A stretch of DNA of 27,259 nucleotides from VBDM01 sp049802235 (GTDB taxonomy: Bacteria; Pseudomonadota; Gammaproteobacteria; Burkholderiales; SG8-39), in NCBI GenBank assembly GCA_049802235.1, contig JBARMB010000120.1, positions 1-27,259 of the forward strand. Direction: 5' to 3'. Below the pieces are notes generated by a model, which did no database searches, was not told the origin of the DNA, and was given only the letters and a program-made list of their open reading frames with translations. Position numbers and translations under genes: made by a program. Below are positions 21,119-27,259 of this stretch, one piece after another. Each line of letters starts with the position of its first letter. Within the stretch, counting starts at the first letter, position 1.

Positions 21119-22885
21119 ATGGCTTTCGAGGAATACAGAGGTGCCATGTTCAGTACCAAGTGGAAGACCTCGGCGAGGAGATACGGATTCGTCGCCGAGA
21201 AGGACGTGAAGATCCCGATGAGCGACGGGACAAAGCTCAGTGCCGACATCTGGAAGCCCGACGGCAGGGGAAAGTTCCCGGCGATTCTTGGTGTCCATTG
21301 CTACAGCGCCGACGGCCAGACCGGGCCCATCAAGCCTGCCGCGATCTCGACGGCACAGTGGCGCCATCCCGGGCAGGAGCGAACCAATGCCTCGCTGGAA
21401 GCCGGTGACCCGGTCTTCTTTGCCCGCCGCGGCTATGCGCACGCGGTCTGCAATGCGCGGGGCACGGGGAAATCCGAAGGCAAGTGGGACTTTTCGGGGC
21501 CGCAGGAAGTCAAGGACGTCTACGAAACCGTTGAATGGCTGGCGGCACAGCCATGGTGCGATGGCAATGTCGTCATGTTCGGGGTTTCCTACTTCGCCTG
21601 GATACAGTTGTTGGCCGCCACGCTCAATCCCCCGCATCTGAAGACCATCTTCTGTCCCTGGGGCGCCACCGATTTCTACCGGGATTTTTGCTATCGCGGC
21701 GGTCTTCTGACGCACAAGTGGCCGGTGGGCTGGAGCGCGACCTCCCTGACGTATGGCAACGTCAGGCCTGAAAACTGCTCGAAGAAGGAGATGGGCGAGG
21801 AGGGCTACCGGAAGGCCATCGCGAACGCGCTGCAGGACGACGACATCAAGGCGGTTCCCGAGCTGGTTGCCATACTGAGAAATCCCGAAGAGGGAATCAA
21901 TCCGTTCATCGTCGATCTCGTGCTGCATCCGCATTACGACAAGTACTGGAAGGATCGGACCGTCGATTACAGCAAGATCAAGATCCCGGCCTACATCGGA
22001 TCGTGCTGGGGCATGATCGGCATCCACACGCCTGCGGCATTTCGCAGCTGGGAGCACCTGAACGTTCCCAAGCGAATGATCCTGGGTTCTCCGATGTACC
22101 TGGACCGGCCGTTGGGTCAGCTCCAGCATGAAGCCGTCAGATGGTTTGACTACTGGGTCAAGGGCGTCGATACCGGGATCATGGATGAGCCACCGGTGCG
22201 GGTGTTCGTCATGGGGACGAACGAGTGGAAGACCTCCGATGACTGGCCGCTGCCGGAAACCAAGTGGACGCCGTTCTATTTGCACGAGGAAGGGCTGCTC
22301 AGCGAGCATGAGCACTGGAGTTACGAAGGCAGCGACTCGTTCCAGGAGTCGCCCTGGCTGCGCGGGCACGTGCAATACGCCACGCCGCCGCTGATCGAAA
22401 ACACCGAGCTCGTCGGTCCCATCGCCTTGAAGCTGTATGCGGCCACGACGGACACCGACATCCACTGGATCGTCTCGCTGCTGGAGATCGACGCGCAGGG
22501 CAAGGAGCGGCTGGTTACCAAGGGGTGGCTCAGGGGTTCGCACCGTGAGCTGGACATGCAGCAGTCCAAGCCCTGGGAGCCGATTCACATGCACACAAAG
22601 TCCGAACCGCTGACGCCCGGGCAGATTTATGAATTCGATATCAAGCTGATACCGACCGCGATTCTCTTCAAGGCCGGGGCACGAATTGCATTGAAGATCC
22701 GATGTATCGACGATGATCCGACCAATCCGCTCGAACTGGCTGCCACCGGCAGCATTCACCGCACGGCCGTGGCGCGGGTGACGGTATTCCATAACGAGGA
22801 CTATCCGTCCTATCTTCTGCTGCCCGTCACCAAGGGCAACATCCTGAATACCTTCATGTCCGGAGGGAAGTATCCCGGCAAATAG
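21119..22885 (+). CDS. CocE/NonD-like (S15 fold) protein with altered catalytic triad
   Basis: This 588-residue paralogue of the minus-strand S15 hydrolase at 12.3-14.0 kb has AAAGGAGA about 6 bp before its ATG. Shared features are EKDVKIPMSDGTKL (27-40), ARGTGKSEGKWDF, VEWLAAQPWCDGNV, the nucleophile Ser157 in FGVSYFAW, and a C-terminal jelly-roll domain with MDEPPVRVFVMG and RGSHRELDM. Where the other protein has the catalytic Asp (SWADQG), this one reads SCWGMIG, with Met299. The His-bearing loop becomes ILGSPMYLDRP without His. His302 in GIHTPAAF or other residues may substitute. I recall related CocE-like proteins with a similar loop, so it is probably a distinct subfamily. It is cytoplasmic by the lack of a signal peptide and is probably cotranscribed with the importer. 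Confidence 0.88.
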   Translation: MAFEEYRGAMFSTKWKTSARRYGFVAEKDVKIPMSDGTKLSADIWKPDGRGKFPAILGVHCYSADGQTGPIKPAAISTAQWRHPGQERTNASLEAGDPVFFARRGYAHAVCNARGTGKSEGKWDFSGPQEVKDVYETVEWLAAQPWCDGNVVMFGVSYFAWIQLLAATLNPPHLKTIFCPWGATDFYRDFCYRGGLLTHKWPVGWSATSLTYGNVRPENCSKKEMGEEGYRKAIANALQDDDIKAVPELVAILRNPEEGINPFIVDLVLHPHYDKYWKDRTVDYSKIKIPAYIGSCWGMIGIHTPAAFRSWEHLNVPKRMILGSPMYLDRPLGQLQHEAVRWFDYWVKGVDTGIMDEPPVRVFVMGTNEWKTSDDWPLPETKWTPFYLHEEGLLSEHEHWSYEGSDSFQESPWLRGHVQYATPPLIENTELVGPIALKLYAATTDTDIHWIVSLLEIDAQGKERLVTKGWLRGSHRELDMQQSKPWEPIHMHTKSEPLTPGQIYEFDIKLIPTAILFKAGARIALKIRCIDDDPTNPLELAATGSIHRTAVARVTVFHNEDYPSYLLLPVTKGNILNTFMSGGKYPGK

Positions 22886-23083
22886 GCCGACGGCAGACCC
22901 GCCGGGGCGAGTGATCTGCAGGCGGCTCTGCTGATCAGCTTCGCCGACCAGGGGAACCAGGGGAGATTGCAACACTCCTGGGTAGTGGCGGTGCAACTGA
23001 ATTGACGGATTGCCTGTCAGCAGCGCGCCCAGGCTTCCCCGTACGCCTCGCCATCGCGCGGCACGCGCCGGAACAGGGGCGAA

Positions 23084-24331
23084 TCAACGCTGCGCGTCGG
23101 CGGCGGGCAGCGGCTTGAAGTGCTTGCTGAGTGCGATTTTCTGGCGTTGGTACGACGACTTCGCGTTGCTGCCGTAGAGTCGCGCCGGCGGTGCGGTGAG
23201 AGGCTCGTATTCCAGCCGGCCGACCACCTGGCCGTGTTCAATCACGAACGGGACCCCAAAGGACCGGACTTCGAGAACCGCCCGCGACCCTTCGCCGCCC
23301 GCATCGGGATGACCGAAACCGGGATCGAAGAATCCGGCGTAGTGGACCCGAAACTCGCCGACCAGCGTGTCGTAGGCGACCATCTCGGCTGCATACGTGG
23401 GCGGAACCTTCACCGCTTCCCGCGACGCCAGAATGTAGAAGTCCGCCGGATCCAGCACCAGTCCGCCGCGGCGAGGCGCGTACACCGGCTCCCAGTAGTC
23501 CAGCACGTCGTAGTGCCGCACCTTGTCGATATCGATGAGCCCGGCATGGCTCCTCGCCTTGTAGCCGATGATGCCTCCCGGCCTGTCGCCCTGCAGATCC
23601 ACCGTGACCGGAACGCCGTTGCGGATATCGTCCGCGCTGATGGATGTCACGACCTCGTGCTCCGCCTGCAAACGCCTCATCGCCGTGTCGCTGCTCGGCG
23701 GATTGCCGCGGCGTATGCGAATCTGGTTCAACCTGGAACCTTTGCGCACCAGGATGCTGAACGTCCGGGGCGATACCTCGGCATAGAGAGGGCCGCTGTA
23801 CTGCTCGCGGATGCGATCGAATTCCGTGCCGTAATCGGTAATGAGCCGGGTGAATATGTCCAGACGGCCGGTGGAGCTTTTGGGGTTGCCCATCGCGGAG
23901 GTGCGTTTTCTCAGCGATAAGACCTCTTGCAACGGAACGATGTAGACGCAGCCGCGCTCCAGCACGCCGCCGTTGGAAATGTCCATCTTGTGCATCTCGA
24001 GGTCTTCGAGTTTCTTTTCGACTGTCGCATCCTTCCCAGGGAGGAAGCTGGCGCGCACCCGGTACGCGACCGACCCCAGACGAAGGTCGAGGCTGGCCGG
24101 CTGATATTGATCGTCCTGGATCGGTTCCAGGGCGCGAATTTCCCGGGTTACTCTGAACAGGTGTTCCAGCTCCTGCGAAGGCAATATCCCGCTCGTGCGA
24201 ACCGCACTGCCCGAGTCGTCTTCCGTTGCGCCACGGACGCCTTCCGGCGTGCGCGCGTCATCCGTTCGCTCGGTTCGGGTCAACAAATCGTCTGCGGCGT
24301 TCACGGAGTTCAAGCTCGTAGTATTTGACAT
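23084..24331 (-). CDS. dCTP deaminase, double-domain form
   Basis: This 415-residue protein is built from two dUTPase/dCTP-deaminase-fold halves. The first (from about residue 47) has GILPSQELEHLF, QPASLDLRLG, NPKSSTGRLDIFTRL and YSGPLYAEVSPRTF. The second has DPADFYILASREAVKVPP, HYAGFFDPGFGH, AVLEVRS, GQVVGRLEYEPL and SSYQRQKIALSKHFK. This matches the long 2'-deoxycytidine triphosphate deaminase type found mostly in proteobacteria, usually about 360-370 residues. It should convert dCTP to dUTP for dTMP synthesis. About 45 polar N-terminal residues precede the first conserved motif and have no counterpart I recognise. No better ATG or GTG lies nearer the domain, so the start is uncertain. This extension overlaps a zinc-ribbon-like ORF in another frame. 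Confidence 0.88.
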   Translation of the reverse strand: MSNTTSLNSVNAADDLLTRTERTDDARTPEGVRGATEDDSGSAVRTSGILPSQELEHLFRVTREIRALEPIQDDQYQPASLDLRLGSVAYRVRASFLPGKDATVEKKLEDLEMHKMDISNGGVLERGCVYIVPLQEVLSLRKRTSAMGNPKSSTGRLDIFTRLITDYGTEFDRIREQYSGPLYAEVSPRTFSILVRKGSRLNQIRIRRGNPPSSDTAMRRLQAEHEVVTSISADDIRNGVPVTVDLQGDRPGGIIGYKARSHAGLIDIDKVRHYDVLDYWEPVYAPRRGGLVLDPADFYILASREAVKVPPTYAAEMVAYDTLVGEFRVHYAGFFDPGFGHPDAGGEGSRAVLEVRSFGVPFVIEHGQVVGRLEYEPLTAPPARLYGSNAKSSYQRQKIALSKHFKPLPAADAQR

Positions 24332-24581
24332 GGCAATTCAAACTGCAAAAGCCGCCCTTTTTCTTCCGGCCCGATCCAGCTCGCGCCGATTCGAGGAACG
24401 GTTTGCGGCAGCAGGGACAGATTACCCGTTGCCGGCAATCCAGCAACCAGGATTCTTCGTCGACGGCCACATGCACGCCCGCTCCACGCGCTTCCCTGCA
24501 AGCCTGGCGGCTTTGCAACGTCATTATGCGCTGAAGTTCCTGGTCTGACTTGTGGTGCCATCGGCCCACCTTCACTTGCAC
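24258..24581 (-). CDS. Small cysteine-rich (zinc-ribbon-like) hypothetical protein
   Basis: I do not recognise this 107-residue frame, but it looks protein-like. It has a basic N-terminal half, then VICPCCRKPF, a linker rich in Lys and Gly, GGFCSLNCHVKYYELELRERR and a basic tail. The CPCC and CSLNC pairs are spaced as in a treble-clef or zinc-ribbon fold, suggesting metal and nucleic-acid binding. The start codon would be GTG at 24581, with in-frame alternatives at GTG 24575 and ATG 24524; none has a strong ribosome site. Its last 74 bp overlap the N-terminal extension of the deaminase gene on the same strand. It could be a real gene coupled to the deaminase or a chance frame. Confidence 0.42.
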   Translation of the reverse strand: MQVKVGRWHHKSDQELQRIMTLQSRQACREARGAGVHVAVDEESWLLDCRQRVICPCCRKPFLESARAGSGRKKKGGFCSLNCHVKYYELELRERRRRFVDPNRANG

Positions 24582-24631
24582 CGGCCCACCGACGAGCGCC
24601 GGCAGCTTGCGTTTTCTCTGTGTTTTTTCGG

Positions 24632-24693
24632 CTCCCCGACCACGTCTCGGACTCGGGACCTGCGGATAAAAAATTCCTCACTCCGTCGCCAAC
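24632..24693 (-). repeat. Degenerate tRNA-Asn-like fragment, copy B, abutting kdpE
   Basis: On the minus strand, 24671-24632 and the flanking bases read ATCCGCAGGTCCC, then a damaged T arm, then GGTCGGGGAGCC. This fits my remembered betaproteobacterial tRNA-Asn from the anticodon loop to CCA at about 32 of 40 positions without gaps. The remaining part (to 24693) contains the last codons and stop of kdpE and is identical over 22 bases to copy A near 11.8 kb. The T-loop has lost TTCGA pairing, so it is not a working tRNA. It may mark an old integration or recombination site. Confidence 0.6.
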
Positions 24694-25376
24694 CGATATC
24701 CGACCCCGGTTTCCGTGCGCAGCAGCCGCGGGCGCGCCGGATCGTCCTCGAGCTTCTGGCGCAGGTTGGCCATGTGCACGCGCAGGTAGTGCGGCCGCTC
24801 GACGTATCCCGGGCCCCAGACCTCCCGCAGCAGATGCCGCTGGGTGAGCACCTTGCCGGCGTGCTTCACCAGTTCGGCGAGCAGCCGGTACTCGGTCGGC
24901 GTCAGGTGCACTTCAAAGCCTGAGCGCGTCACGCGCCGCGCGGCGAGATCCAGCTTCAGGTCGCCGGCTTCGAAGACGCTCGTCCCGCCGGGCTCGCCGA
25001 CGTGGGCCTCGCGGCGCAGCGCGACGCGCAGCCGGGCGAGCAGCTCGCCGATGCCGAAAGGCTTGACGACATAATCGTCGGCGCCGGCGTCGAGCGCCGC
25101 GACCTTGTCCTTTTCCTGCGCTCTCGCGGAGAGAACGATCACCGGCACGGCGCACCATTCGCGCAGCCGCCGGATCACTTCGACGCCGTCCATGTCCGGC
25201 AGGCCGAGGTCCAGGATCACGACTTCCGGCCTGCAGTTTGCCGCCATGACAAGCCCGTCCTTCCCGCTCCCGGCTTCCTCGACGTCGAAACCTTCGGCGT
25301 CGAGCGAAGTGCGCAGGAAGCGGCGGATCTGCGGTTCGTCCTCGATGACCAGCACGACGGGGCGGCTGCTGCTCAC
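24678..25376 (-). CDS. kdpE: KdpE-like response regulator
   Basis: This 232-residue OmpR-family regulator has a receiver domain at residues 1-115 with the acidic pair at E12/D13, phosphoacceptor Asp56 in VILDLGLPDMDG, Ser83 and Lys105 in VVKPFG. A C-terminal winged helix follows, with LTPTEYRLLAELVKHAGKVLTQ, HLLREVWGP, YLRVHMANLRQKLEDDP and TGVGYRLATE. The length and the HYLRVHMANLRQKLE segment are typical of KdpE. It starts at a GTG overlapping the stop of the kinase gene (GTGA), so the two are translationally coupled. The pair controls high-affinity potassium uptake (kdpFABC) in known bacteria. Those genes are not in this window and would be expected beyond the right edge. The last codons lie within a repeat also found near 11.8 kb. 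Confidence 0.92.
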   Translation of the reverse strand: MSSSRPVVLVIEDEPQIRRFLRTSLDAEGFDVEEAGSGKDGLVMAANCRPEVVILDLGLPDMDGVEVIRRLREWCAVPVIVLSARAQEKDKVAALDAGADDYVVKPFGIGELLARLRVALRREAHVGEPGGTSVFEAGDLKLDLAARRVTRSGFEVHLTPTEYRLLAELVKHAGKVLTQRHLLREVWGPGYVERPHYLRVHMANLRQKLEDDPARPRLLRTETGVGYRLATE

Positions 25377-27259
25377 CGCTCCGGCTCCATCAGCGGCGGT
25401 TCCCCGCTCTGCGGCAGCGTGAAGCGGAACATGGCGCCGCCTGCGGGAATGTTTTCCGCCCAGATGGCGCCGCCGTGCGCGGCGACGATGGCGCTGCAGA
25501 TCGCAAGCCCCAGCCCGGCGCCGCCGGGCGCGGATTCGGGCGCGCCGCGATGGAATTTCTCGAACACCTTTTTCTCCTCGCCCGGGGGCAGGCCCGGGCC
25601 GTCGTCGGCGACGGTGAATTCGATCTCGTCGCGCCGCGGCTCCACGGCGATCTCGATACGGCAGCCCGGCGGCGTGTACTTGGCGGCGTTCTCGAGCAGG
25701 TTCATGAGCACCTGCTCGATCAGCACGGCATCGAACTTGGCGAGGACGGTCTCCCTCGGCAGGCGCGTCGTCACCTTGTGCCCGGCGAGGCGGTCCGACA
25801 AGCGGGAAATCGCGCCGCCGACGACCTCCTCCAGCGGATGCCACTCGGCGTTCACGCGCGTTGCCCCGGCCTGCAGCCGCGCGAGGTCGAGCACCTTTCC
25901 CACGACCTCGCTCATGCGCTGCGCCTCCTCGGCGATCGTCTGCGCCAGCTCGCGGCGCGCCGGCTCGGTCATCGAAGCCGGCGGATCCGCAAGGCTCGAG
26001 GATGCGCCGACGATGGTCGCCAGCGGCGTGCGCAGCTCGTGCGAGATCGCCGCCAGCAGCGCATTGCGAATCGCCTCGGTCTCCGCCGCGAGCTGCGCGT
26101 CGCGCGCCTCCTCGGCGAGCAGGGCGCGTTGGATCGCCACGGCAATCTGCCCGACAAAGGTCTCGAGCAGGCGCCGCTGCTCCGGCACGAAAATGCGCCG
26201 CGGATTGGCCGGAAGCAGCGCCAACACGCCGATCGCTTTCGCGCCGACGGCGAGCGGCACGAAATGCGTGTCCGAACCCGCCAGCGTATCGGTGCCCGAC
26301 CCGGCGGGCTGCCTGTGGTCGAAGACCCACTGCGCCACGCCGAGGTCCGCGCCACGCAGCGAGGCCGAAACGCTGTGGCCGCGCGGATGACGCACCCGGC
26401 CCGTCGCATCCGGGAGCAGCACCGCGACCTGGCTCGCGAACACCTGCGACACATGCTCCACGGCGATGCGCACGATGCTGTCGATCGAATCCGTCGCGGC
26501 CAGCTCGCGGCTCATGTCGTAGAGCGCCGAGGTTCGCTGCTCGCGGTAGCCGGCGATGCGCGCCTGCAGCCGCACGCGCGCGGCGAGCGTGCTGATCGTG
26601 AGGCCCACCGCCAGCATCACCGCGAAGGTCAGCAGGTATTCCGTGTCGGACACCGCGAAGCTGAAATAGGGCGGCACGAAGAAGAAGTCGAACGCGGCCA
26701 CCGACAAGATTGCGGAGAGAGTGGACGGGCCGCGGCCGAGAAACAGCGCCACCGCGACGACGCCGGCCAGATACACCATCACGATATTGGTCAGCGCGAA
26801 ACTGGGTTGCATCGCTACACCGATCAACGTGACGGCAGCCGGGACCACGATGCCGGCGACATAGCCGGGCCAGCGCCGTTTCCTCGCGCGCTCGACCCCG
26901 AGCACGTCGCGGGAGCGGACAATCACCCCGGCGGCGAGCGTCGCCTGCTTCGATTCGGCCCCGACCAGCTCCACGTTCACGTCGCCAGCGCCGGCGACGA
27001 TGCGGTCGGCGGTCGAACCGACCAGCCACATCCGCCAGCCCTTGCGCTTCGGCCGCCCGATCACGATCCGGGTGACGTTCTGGGCGTGCGCGAAACCGAG
27101 CACTTCCGCGGCAACGTCGCCTCCGCCCACGACCACGCTCTTGCCGCCGAGTTCTTCGGCCAGCCGCAGCGTGCGCAGGATGCGGTCGCGCTCGGCCTCG
27201 GGCAGGCGCAGCAGCGGCGGCGTCTCGACGTAGAGCGCGGTCCACTGCGCCTCCAGGCC
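25373..27259 (-). CDS. kdpD: KdpD-like sensor histidine kinase, N-terminus beyond window edge
   Basis: About 628 residues are visible, and the frame is open at base 27259. In order: the end of the cytoplasmic KdpD sensor region and a universal-stress-like domain (VTRIVIGRPKRKGWR), four closely spaced membrane helices (starting WPGYVAGIVVPAAVTLIGVAM and including FDFFFVPPYFSF), a GAF-like domain, the H-box SHELRTPLATIVGAS with His407 of the visible part, N-box LMNLLENAAKYTPPG, and G-boxes ADDGPGLPP and GAGLGLAI. This is the standard KdpD layout. The N-terminal KdpD domain with its P-loop lies outside the window. The stop overlaps the kdpE start. It senses potassium limitation or salt stress and phosphorylates KdpE. 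Confidence 0.93.
   Translation of the reverse strand, partial: GLEAQWTALYVETPPLLRLPEAERDRILRTLRLAEELGGKSVVVGGGDVAAEVLGFAHAQNVTRIVIGRPKRKGWRMWLVGSTADRIVAGAGDVNVELVGAESKQATLAAGVIVRSRDVLGVERARKRRWPGYVAGIVVPAAVTLIGVAMQPSFALTNIVMVYLAGVVAVALFLGRGPSTLSAILSVAAFDFFFVPPYFSFAVSDTEYLLTFAVMLAVGLTISTLAARVRLQARIAGYREQRTSALYDMSRELAATDSIDSIVRIAVEHVSQVFASQVAVLLPDATGRVRHPRGHSVSASLRGADLGVAQWVFDHRQPAGSGTDTLAGSDTHFVPLAVGAKAIGVLALLPANPRRIFVPEQRRLLETFVGQIAVAIQRALLAEEARDAQLAAETEAIRNALLAAISHELRTPLATIVGASSSLADPPASMTEPARRELAQTIAEEAQRMSEVVGKVLDLARLQAGATRVNAEWHPLEEVVGGAISRLSDRLAGHKVTTRLPRETVLAKFDAVLIEQVLMNLLENAAKYTPPGCRIEIAVEPRRDEIEFTVADDGPGLPPGEEKKVFEKFHRGAPESAPGGAGLGLAICSAIVAAHGGAIWAENIPAGGAMFRFTLPQSGEPPLMEPER

Noticed and set aside
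20963..22996. 677-residue minus-strand frame opposite the second S15 gene
   Set aside because: It mirrors the codon pattern of the real plus-strand gene and has no recognisable domain or ribosome-binding site.
24678..27245. An 855-residue frame that would join a kinase-like region to KdpE
   Set aside because: The region upstream of 25376 in that frame is an Arg/Ala-rich shadow of kdpD. The true kinase is in another frame and ends in a GTGA overlap with kdpE.
25373..27259. KdpDE as an orphan system lacking the potassium pump
   Set aside because: kdpFABC normally lies upstream of kdpD, which would be beyond the right edge of the window, so absence here means nothing.

Overview
The window looks like chromosomal DNA of a high-GC betaproteobacterium, most likely Burkholderiales-like. 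This rests on a Bug/TctC-type binding protein next to a LysR regulator, a LemA/M48 pair, a KdpDE pair, paired acyl-CoA dehydrogenases, and tRNA-Asn-like fragments with the TCCCCGA/TCGGGGA acceptor stem I associate with that class. The taxonomy is inference; no rRNA or intact tRNA is present. Almost all the DNA is coding, mostly catabolism and transport. There is no phage, CRISPR array or complete insertion sequence.

Layout. (1) 1-5886, minus strand: a run of closely spaced genes for a large acyl-CoA dehydrogenase subunit, a small acyl-CoA dehydrogenase subunit, a CurA-like NADP-dependent oxidoreductase, an RDD membrane protein, LemA and an M48 (HtpX-like) metalloprotease cut by the left edge. 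A long inverted repeat of 7-bp units sits between the two dehydrogenase genes. (2) 5957-8565, plus strand: a zinc-free quinone-oxidoreductase-like enzyme, a secreted beta-propeller protein, and a probable methyltransferase remnant. (3) 8705-11676: a small structured element and terminator, then a dienelactone-hydrolase and Bug binding-protein operon read divergently from a LysR regulator. (4) 11677-12273: a scar holding a degenerate tRNA-Asn-like repeat joined to a broken duplicate of the 3' end of the quinone-oxidoreductase gene from 6.7-6.9 kb. (5) 12274-22885: the most interesting block. A minus-strand ligase and S15/CocE hydrolase face, across a divergent promoter region, an isochorismatase-fold amidohydrolase, a complete branched-chain-type ABC importer (permeases, ATPases, binding protein) and a second S15/CocE-like hydrolase. 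(6) 23084-27259, minus strand: a double-domain dCTP deaminase with a possible overlapping zinc-ribbon ORF, a second copy of the tRNA-Asn-like repeat, then KdpE and KdpD, with KdpD open at the right edge.

How the genes may work together. Block 5 reads as an import-and-degrade pathway: uptake by the Liv-type transporter, hydrolysis of ester or amide bonds by two S15-fold enzymes and an isochorismatase-fold enzyme, and CoA activation by the AMP-forming ligase. The acyl-CoA dehydrogenase pair of block 1 could feed such acyl-CoAs into beta-oxidation, but nothing in the sequence links it to block 5. The substrate cannot be read from the sequence.

The clearest structural surprises are the duplicated gene fragment at 11.8-12.0 kb, the paired tRNA-like repeats, the 7-bp-unit hairpin at 4.6 kb, and the second S15 hydrolase, which lacks the usual catalytic Asp and His. 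All identities quoted were counted by eye and all family calls come from reading motifs, not from database searches.
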